64,000 bases of DNA from Ruminococcus sp. AM36-2AA (GCF_003461955.1 NZ_QTYB01000001.1:478-64477); one strand, 5' to 3'; numbered from the stretch's first letter, positions 8,739-17,494 are shown. Notes: generated by a model not told the origin, from the sequence alone. Program-made: numbers and translations.

Positions 8739-9398
8739 TTATGATCTTTGTAGTGTTTCCAGTCTTTTCGAATCAAGGATTGTTATTTTGCCGCGAGAGA
8801 GTCTGACGAGTCCTTCGCCTTGAAAGTATCGAAGCATTCGAGTAATAACTTCCCTGTGGGAACCAAGATGGTTTGCGATAGTTTCGTGAGTGATTTTCAG
8901 TTCATTTGTTCCTTCAATGGATGTTTCTTCTAAAAGAAATGAAGCAACACGCTTATCCAAACTCTTCCACATAATCTGTTCAATCAGCCACATGACATCA
9001 GAAAAACGGGTAGCCATTAACTCATTGGTATAGTTTGCGACAGGAGCAGATTCTTTCATGATGCCCTTATAGATTTCAGCAGGGATGATCCAAAGATCCG
9101 TATCTTTTTCTGCTTCAATGGTTACTTCAAATTGAATAGACCGCATGATACATGAGGCGGATAAAAGACACATATCCATATCGAACAGACGGTAAAGTGT
9201 AATCTCCCGTCCTTCATCTGAAAGTATGTAAGTTCGAAGCTGCCCGGATTTAACCAGTAATAATCCAGTACAGTCCAGGTTTCCATTGTGAATGATCGTT
9301 CCTTTTTTTACATCCCGTGTGATTAAATTGTCTGAAATTAGTTTTTTCTGTGCTGTATTTAAGTCATTCCATAGTGGAAAACAATTTTCGAAGTTCAT
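8739..9398 (-). CDS. Crp/Fnr-family transcription regulator
   Basis: A 219-residue protein with an N-terminal cyclic-nucleotide-binding-type beta roll (about 15-110), a long dimer helix and a C-terminal helix-turn-helix (about 168-195). The recognition helix reads SHREVITR: it keeps the R-E-x-x-x-R triad with which E. coli CRP reads TGTGA, and this matches the boxes at 5391, 6225 and 9517. Four cysteines (6, 43, 77, 83) could sense redox or sulfane sulfur, but their spacing is not that of the FNR iron-sulfur cluster. The start at 9398 has an AAAGGAG site; a longer frame to 9473 would run through the promoter. Confidence 0.88.
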   Translation of the reverse strand: MNFENCFPLWNDLNTAQKKLISDNLITRDVKKGTIIHNGNLDCTGLLLVKSGQLRTYILSDEGREITLYRLFDMDMCLLSASCIMRSIQFEVTIEAEKDTDLWIIPAEIYKGIMKESAPVANYTNELMATRFSDVMWLIEQIMWKSLDKRVASFLLEETSIEGTNELKITHETIANHLGSHREVITRMLRYFQGEGLVRLSRGKITILDSKRLETLQRS

Positions 9399-9422
9399 AA
9401 CCGTTATCTCCTTTACGAACAT

Positions 9423-9451
9423 AGTATACTTGCTTTTTTTAGATGCGTCAA
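9423..9451 (-). promoter_or_regulatory. Promoter of the Crp/Fnr-family gene
   Basis: On the minus strand TTGACG (9451-9446), a 17-base spacer and TATACT (9428-9423) sit 25 bases before the start codon. No GTGAT-N3-ATCAC box overlaps it, so the regulator gene is probably constitutive rather than self-activated. Confidence 0.7.
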
Positions 9452-9516
9452 TTATATAACTGGCATATGCCATAAATAGAAATAAAAAGAAGTGTAATAA
9501 AGTAAATTATCTTTTC

Positions 9517-9558
9517 TGTGATATCATCACGGAAGCAAGCACTTATTTGGGGTATATT
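9517..9558 (+). promoter_or_regulatory. Crp/Fnr-type box and promoter of thioredoxin 2
   Basis: TGTGATATCATCACG (9517-9531) is nearly the reverse complement of the box at 5391. A TATATT -10 lies at 9553-9558, so the box centre is again about 41 bases before the expected start near 9565. Confidence 0.7.
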
Positions 9559-9588
9559 AAGTTCAAATAGGAGAAGGAGTTGAAAAAT

Positions 9589-9912
9589 ATGACATCTATA
9601 AATATAAATAAAGAAAAGTTTGGACAATTAATTCATAAGGAAAAACCGGTTTTGGTTGATTTCTGGGCACCTTGGTGTGGTTATTGCCGTAGAATTGGAG
9701 CAGCTTATGAAAAAATAAGTGAAGAATACAGCGATATTCTTGTTGCTGGAAAAGTAAATATTGATGAAGAACCACAGATTGCAGAAGCTGAAAAGATTGA
9801 GGTGATTCCTACGCTGGTTTTATATCGAAATGGAAAGGCAATAGATTCTATTGTTGCACCTGAATCAAAAATAATGATAGAGAATTTTATTAATGAAGCA
9901 TTGGAAAAATAA
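9589..9912 (+). CDS. Thioredoxin with CGYC active site
   Basis: A 107-residue thioredoxin with the unusual active site WCGYC (about residues 30-34) and cis-proline in VIPTLVL. CGYC is found in some glutaredoxin-like and anaerobe thioredoxins and suggests a specialised partner or a more oxidising potential. The ATG at 9589 lies nine bases after GAAGGAG. Thioredoxin reductase follows after 15 bases, so the pair forms a functional system. A Crp-like box is upstream. Confidence 0.9.
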   Translation: MTSININKEKFGQLIHKEKPVLVDFWAPWCGYCRRIGAAYEKISEEYSDILVAGKVNIDEEPQIAEAEKIEVIPTLVLYRNGKAIDSIVAPESKIMIENFINEALEK

Positions 9913-9927
9913 AAGGAGGACTGCTGT

Positions 9928-10851
9928 ATGAATGAAAATCATGTTTACGATATGATTATCGTGGGGGGAGGACCTGGAGGGTATACTTCAGCATTATACG
10001 CAGCCAGAGCAGGATTTGATACCATTGTTTTAGAAAAATTATCTGCAGGTGGTCAGATGTCATTGACCTGGCAGATTGATAACTATCCTGGTTTTGAAAA
10101 TGGAATTGACGGATTTTCATTGGCAGAGAAAATGCAAAAACAGGCGGAAAAATTTGGCGCTAAAAGTGAATATGCTGAAGTTTTTAATATGGATTTAACA
10201 GGAAAGCTTAAGAGAGTAGAAACTAGTTCGGGAATTTATATTGGGAAAACAGTAGTGATTGCTACTGGAGCAAATCCAAGAGAACTTGGTCTCGCTAAAG
10301 AAAAAGAATTGATAGGTCATGGGGTTGCTTATTGTGCCTCCTGTGATGGTATGTTTTATAAAGATAAGATCGTGGTGGTTGTTGGTGGTGGAAATTCTGC
10401 TGTATCAGATGCTGTTCTTTTAAGTCGAATTGCTAAGAAAGTCATCATTGTTCATCGAAGAGATACATTACGTGCAACGAAAATCTACCATGACCAGCTG
10501 ATGAAAACTGAAAATATAGAGTTTCGATGGAACAATACAGTAAATGAACTGATTTATGGAGAACGATTGACTGGTGTGCGGTTGAAAGATACAGTTACAG
10601 GAGAAGAAAACATTATAGAATGTGACGGCGTGTTTGTGAGTATAGGAAGAAAACCGACAACAGATTTTTTAGATAATCAGATAGAACTGGATAATAAAGG
10701 ATATATTGTGGCAGGTGAAAACACTGAAACGAGTATTCCGGGTGTTTATGCTGTAGGAGATGTCAGAACAAAGTTACTTCGTCAGATAGTAACAGCAGTG
10801 GCAGATGGTGCTATGGCAGTACATATGGCAGAAGAGTATGTGGAGAAATAA
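9928..10851 (+). CDS. trxB: Thioredoxin reductase
   Basis: A 307-residue low-molecular-weight thioredoxin reductase: FAD-binding GGGPGGYTSALYAARAG, redox pair CASCDG (about residues 135-140), a second nucleotide-binding GGGNSA and the C-terminal GDVRTKLLRQIVTA FAD motif. It passes electrons from NAD(P)H to thioredoxin in the cytoplasm. The RBS is AAAGGAGG. Cotranscribed with the CGYC thioredoxin; its stop lies at the left edge of a 140-base repeat. The nucleotide motif HRRDTLRA is typical of an NADPH preference. Confidence 0.93.
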   Translation: MNENHVYDMIIVGGGPGGYTSALYAARAGFDTIVLEKLSAGGQMSLTWQIDNYPGFENGIDGFSLAEKMQKQAEKFGAKSEYAEVFNMDLTGKLKRVETSSGIYIGKTVVIATGANPRELGLAKEKELIGHGVAYCASCDGMFYKDKIVVVVGGGNSAVSDAVLLSRIAKKVIIVHRRDTLRATKIYHDQLMKTENIEFRWNNTVNELIYGERLTGVRLKDTVTGEENIIECDGVFVSIGRKPTTDFLDNQIELDNKGYIVAGENTETSIPGVYAVGDVRTKLLRQIVTAVADGAMAVHMAEEYVEK

Positions 10852-10990
10852 TAATCAGAATTTGAATGGTGAACTTTTCATACTAAAATATGTACAATTT
10901 CAATAATGACATGAACTTATGGGAATGTATTGCGGATACTTTGTGAACTTTATCCTGATACAATGATTATGCTGATGAAAGAAGGCATCG
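10850..10990 (+). repeat. 140-base dispersed repeat, copy A
   Basis: This stretch matches 19702-19841 at roughly nine of ten bases by eye, starting at AATAATCAGAATTTGAAT and ending at GAAGGCATC. At its right edge copy A runs straight into a yaaA fragment, while copy B runs into an IS256 fragment. Part of it can be read as a peptide (LRILCELYPDTMIM), so it may be the fossil of a gene end. Confidence 0.75.
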
Positions 10991-11103
10991 CCTGGAGATG
11001 AAGGCGAAAGCTGAAATAGAAGATACCAAAAATCTATATGACTATTGGGGTGAAAGATTATATCGCTCAGTGCTTGATGACAGCAGGATTATCATTAATC
11101 TTC
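10989..11103 (+). pseudogene. Fragment of a second yaaA gene
   Basis: In frame from about 10989 the peptide reads RLEMKAKAEIEDTKNLYDYW and continues to RIIINL. It aligns with residues about 118-156 of the intact YaaA at 4331 with roughly one difference in four. There is no start or end. It is the debris of a paralogue or of a recombination event, joined to the 140-base repeat. Some gene callers would wrongly add it to the N-terminus of the next gene. Confidence 0.8.
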
Positions 11104-11216
11104 TCAGAAGTATAATAAATAACAATGAAAAGGAAGGATGTCAAGTATGTGATATAACGGATGACCTTCTTTTTTTACAGAATAAAAAATGCACAAATTG
11201 TAGGGAGATGAATACT

Positions 11217-12758
11217 ATGAGAGGTCTTAGCCGAAAATTATATCTTGATCTTTCTGTTCCAACCGAAGAGGATCAGCGTTCAGACCAGCAGCGCATTCTG
11301 GAAGCTTTATCCGCGGAGGGCGTGAAAGAGGAGGTTCATATTCCGGTTCGCATGTTGAGACAACTATATCCATTACTTGATCGTGCAGGTTGGAAAATAA
11401 CCGTTTCGCTTTCCTGGAATGGAGAAAAATGGGAGCTGGTTGATATAGAAAGCGGAGATACAGCCAGACAGCATTATGGGCTGGCTGTGGATCTTGGAAG
11501 TACAACGGTAGTGGTGAGACTTTTAGATTGTAATAGTGGTGAGATATTGGGAGAAGAGAGCTGCTTTAATAAACAGATTCAGTGGGGAACCGATATTTTA
11601 TCACGTATTTTTTTCTGCAAAGATGACAGGAAAAAACTGGAAGAGATACGGCTTGCTACAGTTGAGTCTATTATAGAGTGCATGGATAAGCTGGATGTAA
11701 AGCATCCGGTGTCACGAAAATGTCTGTCTATGGTAGTAGCAGGCAATACCACCATGATCCACTTTCTTTTGGGAATAGATGCTTTCTGTGTCTTTTATAC
11801 GCCACATGCTGTTCATGCAGACCGTCCGGGATTCCAGCCGGCAAAAGATCTGGACATTCCGCTGAATGGTTATGTATATTGTTATCCGGCGAAGTCTAAT
11901 TATCTGGGTGGTGACATCATCAGTGGAATGATTGAAACGGAATTATATAAAAAGGATGGAATCAGTGTTTTCTTTGACATTGGAACCAACGGTGAACTTG
12001 TGATAGGAAATAAAGATTTTCTTCTTTGCGGCGCCGGTGCGGCGGGGCCTGCATTGGAAGGCGGTGTAGTACATACCGGGATGAGGGCAGATGCCGGAGC
12101 AGTGGACAGCGTGAGGATAAGAGGTGGAAAAATCCATGTTCATGTAATTGGTAACTCTTCAGGAAAAATTAGCCCTAAGGGTATCTGCGGTTCCGGTATT
12201 GTCGATCTGATTGCGGAACTTTTTTTAGAAGGATGGATAGATATTCGTGGTAAGTTTTCTCCTGAAAAAACGAATCTTATTCAGAAACGAGAAGGTCAGC
12301 TTTGCATAGAATATGCTCCGGGTCTGTATTTTTATCAGAAAGATATCGACGAATTTATTCTTACCAAAGCCGCAGCACATATAATGGTTGAGATCATGCT
12401 CCGGGAATCTGGACTTGAACTGAATCAGGCAGATCGATTTTATGTAGCCGGCTCTTTTGGAAAATATGTATCTGTGGAATCAGCCATTACCATTGGGATG
12501 TATCCTGACATGGAACGGGAGAAGATGATCAATGCTGGAAATTCTTCGCTGGAAGGAGCACAGAAGCTTTTGCTGAACAAAGAACTTCTTGCAGATATTG
12601 ATCAGATACTGGAAGAAATGACTTATATACAATTTGCGGAAGTGGATGATTTTCTGGAACAGATGGTAGCTGCCCAGGCCTTACCTCACACAGATTATAA
12701 AAAATATCCAACGGTCATGGAAAAATTAAAGAAAAGACAAAACATATGCTTTTATTGA
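11217..12758 (+). CDS. ASKHA-domain corrinoid activation protein (RACo-like)
   Basis: A 513-residue protein whose C-terminal three quarters form the ASKHA ATPase domain of RamA/RACo-type proteins (DUF4445), with phosphate loops GLAVDLGSTTVVVRL (near 80) and FFDIGTNGEL and an adenosine motif in ICGSGIVDLI. These enzymes use ATP to push electrons uphill and return corrinoid methyltransferases to the active Co(I) state. The N-terminal [2Fe-2S] domain of RACo is missing; only the linker domain (about 1-80) is present, so an outside electron donor would be needed. The start at 11217 follows AGGGAG; the longer frame to 10998 is made of the yaaA fragment. Confidence 0.8.
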   Translation: MRGLSRKLYLDLSVPTEEDQRSDQQRILEALSAEGVKEEVHIPVRMLRQLYPLLDRAGWKITVSLSWNGEKWELVDIESGDTARQHYGLAVDLGSTTVVVRLLDCNSGEILGEESCFNKQIQWGTDILSRIFFCKDDRKKLEEIRLATVESIIECMDKLDVKHPVSRKCLSMVVAGNTTMIHFLLGIDAFCVFYTPHAVHADRPGFQPAKDLDIPLNGYVYCYPAKSNYLGGDIISGMIETELYKKDGISVFFDIGTNGELVIGNKDFLLCGAGAAGPALEGGVVHTGMRADAGAVDSVRIRGGKIHVHVIGNSSGKISPKGICGSGIVDLIAELFLEGWIDIRGKFSPEKTNLIQKREGQLCIEYAPGLYFYQKDIDEFILTKAAAHIMVEIMLRESGLELNQADRFYVAGSFGKYVSVESAITIGMYPDMEREKMINAGNSSLEGAQKLLLNKELLADIDQILEEMTYIQFAEVDDFLEQMVAAQALPHTDYKKYPTVMEKLKKRQNICFY

Positions 12759-12765
12759 TCCGAGG

Positions 12766-12806
12766 CTGAGAAATCTGTCATGGTAAGCATATTCCAGATT
12801 TCTCAG
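12766..12806. repeat. Perfect 12-base inverted repeat
   Basis: CTGAGAAATCTG (12766-12777) pairs perfectly with CAGATTTCTCAG (12795-12806). There is no T run on either side, so it is more likely an RNA-stabilising hairpin or a protein site than a terminator. It lies between the ASKHA gene and the HD-GYP pseudogene. Confidence 0.6.
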
Positions 12807-12838
12807 AAAACAGAACAAAGGAGGAGACAAGATCAAAA

Positions 12839-13751
12839 ATGAAATTTGATGTGCTGGGGTTATTAGCAGCCTGCTCATATGCATTGGACTGTGTAGAGGC
12901 AGAGCTGATTAAAGTAACAAACAATCATTCTAAACGTGTGGCATATATGGCGGTTTGTACTGCTGAAAAAAATGGGTATACAGGGTCAAAGTCTGCAGGA
13001 TCTGGCAGAGTGTGCATTGCTGCACGACAATGCAGTGGCACAATATATTCAGGAAGAGCTTCAAAATGACGCTTTACGTAACGGGGTGACGAAGCTGGGA
13101 AGGCATTGTACCATAGGAGAAAAAATTCTGAAAAATATACCGTTTCATAATGATGTATCTAATGTCATACTGTACCCCCCCCATGAAAACGCTGATGGAA
13201 GTGAACCTTTTGGAAAACAATGGAATGAAGTACCGTTTTTTGCAAGGATTATCCATATGTGTGATACGATAGATATATTTTGCCGATCTATGAAATCAGA
13301 TTCGGATGAGTGGAAAAGAACAGAAGAATTTGTAATAAAGTCAAAAGATAAATTGTTTGATTCCTTCTGCGTGGAAGTTTTTTTTAATGCTTTTTCAGAT
13401 GAAAAAATTCATATGATTGATAATGAAACCCTGGATACGATGTTGTGGAAGAAAGTACCCAGAATAAAGCTGGAACTTAATTTTGCACAGATTAAAGCTA
13501 TTGCAGATCTTTTTGCCCATATTGTGGACTATAAATCACCCTTTACAAGTAACCACTCAATGGGTGTTGCGGAAGGTGCGGAAAAAATATCAAGGTTCAT
13601 GGGATTTGATAAGGATATCTGTCAGAAAATGTATATTGCCGGAGCTTTACATGACATAGGAAAGGTCGCAATCGGGAATGAGATTCTGGAAAAACCAGAA
13701 AAATTAACCGATGAAGAATTTAAAACGATGAAACATCATGCAGTATTATGA
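12839..13751 (+). pseudogene. HD-GYP-type phosphodiesterase, frameshifted and truncated
   Basis: Two HD-type modules can be read. The first starts at ATG 12839 (RBS AAAGGAGGAG) with NNHSKRVAYM and continues in another frame with ALLHDNA. The second has SNHSMGVAEGAE, ALHDIGKVAIG and MKHH. The frame changes in a run of seven A at 12966-12972; removing one A restores a continuous protein. The second domain stops right after MKHHA, before the GYP segment, so about 100 residues are lost. Intact relatives degrade cyclic-di-GMP. With the GGDEF/EAL remnant at 193 this makes two dead cyclic-di-GMP genes in the window. Confidence 0.75.
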
Positions 13752-13831
13752 CTGCCAGAATGGAAAGCCAGAAATAATCCATTCGGATTTCTTCATATTT
13801 TTGATGCTCTCCCCTAATAATAAAATATAGA

Positions 13832-13913
13832 GTACTTAAAACAAGTTCATTTAAACCATTTTACCATGTTTTGTACTTAAAATGTACTTGTATTATGAAC
13901 TTATTTTGTACTT
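13832..13913. repeat. Cluster of GTACTT repeats
   Basis: GTACTT occurs four times (13832, 13873, 13884, 13908) in an AT-rich stretch just beyond the truncated GyrI-like fragment, interleaved with GAACTT/AAGTTC-like words. It could be an operator cluster or simple debris at a recombination joint. Nothing else is seen in 13752-13914. Confidence 0.35.
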
Positions 13914-13914
13914 A

Positions 13915-14142
13915 TCAAATGGAGAGGAATCCTTCAATTTTATAATCAGTCTTGTAACTCATTTTTAATGTGTATGCAACAGCATATAGAACACTGATTG
14001 CTTGTTGATATGCTCCGCCTTCTTCATTTGGATTGCCTTTTTCTCTAACTGCAATATAATTTGCCTTAGGTACATTTACAATCTCTGGTTTGTTCTTCGG
14101 CATATAGAATTCTTTATACTCTTTTTTAAAATCAAAAGCCAT
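13915..14142 (-). pseudogene. GyrI-like small-molecule-binding protein, truncated
   Basis: 75 residues from an ATG at 14142 (GGAGG site before it) match the beginning of the GyrI-like ligand-binding family: MAFDFKKEYKEFY start, PKANYIAVREKG, then EGGAYQQAISVLYAVAYTLK. Family members are about 200 residues. Here the frame ends after KIEGFLSI at the GTACTT cluster, so about two thirds are lost. It is the last gene of a decaying minus-strand operon with the YjbR-like and radical SAM pseudogenes. Confidence 0.7.
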
Positions 14143-14190
14143 AATAACCTCCAAAATTCCGATTTTCTCAATTCTCCAAACTTGAATTTA

Positions 14191-14558
14191 TCAGTATCTC
14201 TTTTTGCATGTTTTGGGTATCGTTGCTTCATAACTCATATCAAGCAACATTTTGATTTTGTCATCTGATACGCTGCACATCCAGTGCAACAGTAATCCAG
14301 CTATCCTTGCTCATGTGATACGCCGGGAAGAAGCCGGGTTCCTCTCGTAGTGTGCCAATCAGAATTGGGTCACATTTGAAATCGACTACTTCCAGCATTT
14401 CTTCGCCTTGCAGCCCCAGCTTGTTCTTTGGTACATCCATAATCAGAGCAAACCACTTCCGATTATTACAATGCCGGAACACCTCATAATTCGGATATTT
14501 GAGCCACGGATAATCTGTCTCGGCGTTATATGTCTGATTCTAATTCTGCGCGTTTCAT
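14191..14558 (-). pseudogene. YjbR/MmcQ-like protein with two frameshifts
   Basis: Reading from an ATG at 14558 (overlapping the stop of the gene before it) gives MKRAELES, then after a frame change YPWLKYPNYEVFRHCNNRKW, then WITVALD, and after a second frame change SDDKIKMLLDMSYEAT. Together these rebuild a complete YjbR/MmcQ family protein of about 120 residues. This family has a CyaY-like fold and unknown function. Breaks are near 14527-14535 and 14265-14270. Confidence 0.7.
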
Positions 14559-15503
14559 AACCTCACCTCTACAACTTCTAGCTTTCTGCATGTTACTATA
14601 TAGTTTTGATTACCTGTTCTTCTGCATTTTGGCCGAGGGATTATCTCTTCGTTGAAAAAATAATTGACCACGATAGGCGGATCGTTGAAAGGGCGTTTGA
14701 TGGAATCATCATCCTGGACATACAGTAGCCCTTCCTCTTGGCAAAACTGCCGCATCTGCGCATCCAGCATTGACCAGTAGCTGCGTTCTTTTTTATTGTA
14801 AATGGTATCGTACAGCGGCAGCAGGTCTGGATGTTTTTCCGTTATATAGTCAAAAATCGTTTTCTTATAACCGCCCCGCAAGTTTAGGTTTTCCAGCCAG
14901 ACCAAATTACATTGATTCTTCGCCCGGTGGATGATGGAGGGCAGGTCGGTGAGGCCGGGGAAAATCGGCGAGATAAAGCAGGTGGTGCGCACACCAGCAT
15001 CATGGAATGCTTTCATAGCGGCCAGCCGCCGCTCAATGCTCACTGCATTGTCCATATCAGCGCGAAAATCTTCGTCCAGTGTGTTTGATCGACCAGGATA
15101 CCCGCGCATTGGGGAATGTTTTAATGAGGTCAAGGTCACGCAGCACCAGGTCAGACTTGGTAGCAATACTGAGGCTACATTCACTGCCCTGCATCTGCTC
15201 CAAAATGGCGCGGGTGCGGCAGGCGGTTTCCTCCAGCGGCTGATATGGGTCGGTCACGTAACAGAGAAACAGTTCTTTCCCTGCATACCGCTCCGGGTGT
15301 TTGATTTCCGGCCAAAATTTAACGTCTATGAACTCTCCCCAGGGCTCCGGGTGATTGGTAAAACGCTTCATAAAAGATGCGTAGCAATATTTGCAGCCGT
15401 GGCCACAGCCCACATAAGGATTGACCGAATAATAATCACTCACAGGCAAATTGGATTTTGTGAGGACGCTTTTTACTTCAACGTTTCAGATGATTGGCTC
15501 CAT
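14555..15503 (-). pseudogene. Radical SAM protein (SPL-like/Rv2578c type) with nonsense codon and frameshift
   Basis: The rebuilt protein starts at ATG 15503 and has in-frame TGA as codon 6 (where relatives have Arg, a single C-to-T change). It then reads VLTKSNLPVSDYYSVNPYVG and the iron-sulfur motif CGHGCKYC, which binds the [4Fe-4S] cluster of radical SAM enzymes. Near 15065-15090 the frame shifts and continues with TLDEDFRADMDNAVS to the end at 14555. Related proteins resemble spore photoproduct lyase and often accompany YjbR and GyrI-like genes, as here. Confidence 0.75.
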
Positions 15504-15528
15504 TGTATGTATGCTCCTTTGATTTTGC

Positions 15529-15999
15529 TTATTTTTCACGGGACAGTTTCATCATATCCTTCATATCGGCAAAACCGATTGTTTGATACAGCGGCCTGCC
15601 TTTGTCTGAGGTTTCAAGATATATTTTTGAAATATGCCGCTGACGAGCCTGCTCTACAAGCCACCTGACGATTCTGTTCCCTATGCCGTGTCCGCGAAAC
15701 TGCGGCCGGGTATAAATGTTCATCAGGTAGGCACATTTCCCGTTTAGATTGTCCGGTGAGGGCATCTCATGATAGAGGCATATCCCGCCGCAGCCGACGA
15801 TTTCCTCCCCTACGTAGGCAAAGCAGGCAATATGTCCGCCCTGCGGCAGTTCTGTTTGATAGTAGCGGCGATTTTCCGATTCCAGCTCTGTTACAGACCG
15901 CTCCGAGGGGATGGAGAATACCTCATGCAAGACTTCCATTCGCCATTGCATCAATACATTCAGGTCCTGGATCGTGGCCTGCCGGATCTGAATCTCCAT
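15529..15999 (-). CDS. GNAT-family N-acetyltransferase
   Basis: A 156-residue acetyltransferase with the acetyl-CoA-binding loop RPQFRGHGIGNRIVRWL (about residues 97-113) and a C-terminal YQTIGF segment. It would transfer an acetyl group to an amine; the substrate is unknown. Its start codon overlaps the stop of the adenylating enzyme upstream, so the two are coupled and may act on one metabolite. GC content is visibly higher than in the flanking pseudogenes, which suggests recent acquisition with its neighbours. Confidence 0.85.
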   Translation of the reverse strand: MEIQIRQATIQDLNVLMQWRMEVLHEVFSIPSERSVTELESENRRYYQTELPQGGHIACFAYVGEEIVGCGGICLYHEMPSPDNLNGKCAYLMNIYTRPQFRGHGIGNRIVRWLVEQARQRHISKIYLETSDKGRPLYQTIGFADMKDMMKLSREK

Positions 16000-17474
16000 T
16001 ATAATGCCCCCGCTTTCATTACCACCGGCAGTTTCGACACATCCGGCTTACCGTTGACATTCAAAGGAATCTGCTTCATCTTCACAAAGAACTCTGGGAT
16101 CATAAAGGAAGTCAGATTTTCAGACAGTTCTTTTTTTACTTCCGAGACTTTCAGCTTATTGTCGGAAGGCACCACATAGGCGGTCATATAGGACAGTCCA
16201 TCCTCGTCTGTAAAAGCCCGGACAATAGCCTGCTGCACATCCTTGCACCGATAGAGCCGGGACTCCACCTCGGCAAGTTCCACCCGCTTGCCGTAAATCA
16301 TGATCTGGTCGTCCTTGCGGTGCAGGAATGCAATGTTGCCATCCGGCAGGATATAGCCCAAATCGCCGCTGCGGTACATGGTGCTACCGTCCGGCTGCCG
16401 CTCAAAAGCGCTGTTTTCCTCGGCATGGTCGCCAATGTAGCCCAGAGATACACCGCCGCCATAAATGCAAATCTCACCCGTCTGCCCTTTGGCAACCTCG
16501 TTGCCAGACTGATCCAGAATCCTGATCTGCGCACCTAGTACAGGATGACCGATGGGATAGGTACCGTCCTCCAGCACAGTTCCACTATTACAACGGTAAT
16601 AGGAGGCGCAGACCGTTGTCTCGGAGGGGCCGTAGGTGTTGTAAACCTCTGCTTTGTTCAGCAGGTGATCCACATAAACGCCCCGCAACACATCGCCGCC
16701 GCTGATAAGCAGCCGCAGAGAGGACGGAATGACAGACAGGTGGTTCATTTCTGCCAGCAGATACGGAAAGCCGCTGATCATAGTCACATGGTGACGTTCC
16801 ACAAAAGCCATCAACGCATGGATGTCGGCCTTATCCTCGTCAGCGGGGATGGCCAGAGCGGCACCATTCAGCAGACTGGTGAACACTTCCTCCACAAAGA
16901 TGTCAAAAGAACAGACGGAATATTGCAGCATGACATCACCGGGGCCGGGATGGAACTCGTTGGCAAAGGCACGGACATAATGGCAAACATTGCGGTTGGT
17001 GACACAGACACCTTTGGGCCGCCCGGTGGTACCTGACGTATACAGCACATAGGCGGGGCGTTCCGGGTCTTCGATGGCGTTGCGCTTCCAGGAGGGCGTC
17101 TCCACGCCGCAGATCTCACAATCTGTATAGCGGATGGGGAAACTGCTCAGTTTGGGCGCAAAGGCGTGTTCCGTCAGCACAAAATCCACCTGTGCCTCGG
17201 TCATCATGTCATGGATGCGCCCGGTGGGAAAATCCGGCTCGGCTGGGACATATCGGCCGCCGCATTTGAGTACCGCCAGAATCGAGGCAATCATCTCGGT
17301 TCGGTGACGCATGACGATGCCGATGCTGTGTACTTCCTGCGGAAAGCTGCACGTGATCATATCTACCATGTTGGACAGCTCTCCAAAAGTCATGGCGCGG
17401 TCGTTTTCAATGATAGCCGGGGCATTTTCATGTTCTTTAACTACTTTCTGAAAAAGCGAATAAATCGTATCCAT
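15999..17474 (-). CDS. Stand-alone amino-acid adenylating enzyme (NRPS A-domain/DltA-like)
   Basis: A 491-residue AMP-forming enzyme with the core motifs of nonribosomal adenylation domains in order: LYTSGTTGRPKGV (about 147), FDIFVEE, YNTYGPSETT (about 300), GEICIYGGGVSLGY, YRSGDLG, KDDQIMIYGKRVELAEVE and NGKPDVSKL with the catalytic Lys near the end. The Asp of FDIF normally holds the substrate amino group, so the substrate is probably an amino acid. No carrier or condensation domain follows. It lies between an esterase and an acetyltransferase, suggesting a small pathway that makes a modified amino acid or peptide. RBS AAGGAG. Confidence 0.85.
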   Translation of the reverse strand: MDTIYSLFQKVVKEHENAPAIIENDRAMTFGELSNMVDMITCSFPQEVHSIGIVMRHRTEMIASILAVLKCGGRYVPAEPDFPTGRIHDMMTEAQVDFVLTEHAFAPKLSSFPIRYTDCEICGVETPSWKRNAIEDPERPAYVLYTSGTTGRPKGVCVTNRNVCHYVRAFANEFHPGPGDVMLQYSVCSFDIFVEEVFTSLLNGAALAIPADEDKADIHALMAFVERHHVTMISGFPYLLAEMNHLSVIPSSLRLLISGGDVLRGVYVDHLLNKAEVYNTYGPSETTVCASYYRCNSGTVLEDGTYPIGHPVLGAQIRILDQSGNEVAKGQTGEICIYGGGVSLGYIGDHAEENSAFERQPDGSTMYRSGDLGYILPDGNIAFLHRKDDQIMIYGKRVELAEVESRLYRCKDVQQAIVRAFTDEDGLSYMTAYVVPSDNKLKVSEVKKELSENLTSFMIPEFFVKMKQIPLNVNGKPDVSKLPVVMKAGAL

Positions 17475-17494
17475 CGTTTTATCTCCTTGTCGGT

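Noticed and set aside
10998..11216. N-terminal extension of the ASKHA protein
   Set aside because: Its residues match YaaA, not RACo-type proteins, and a proper ribosome site lies before ATG 11217.
12766..12806. Perfect inverted repeat as a terminator of the ASKHA gene
   Set aside because: Neither side carries a T run; listed as an inverted repeat instead.
16545..17036. Plus-strand frames opposite the adenylating enzyme
   Set aside because: They are antisense shadows of a GC-rich gene whose minus-strand product shows all adenylation motifs.
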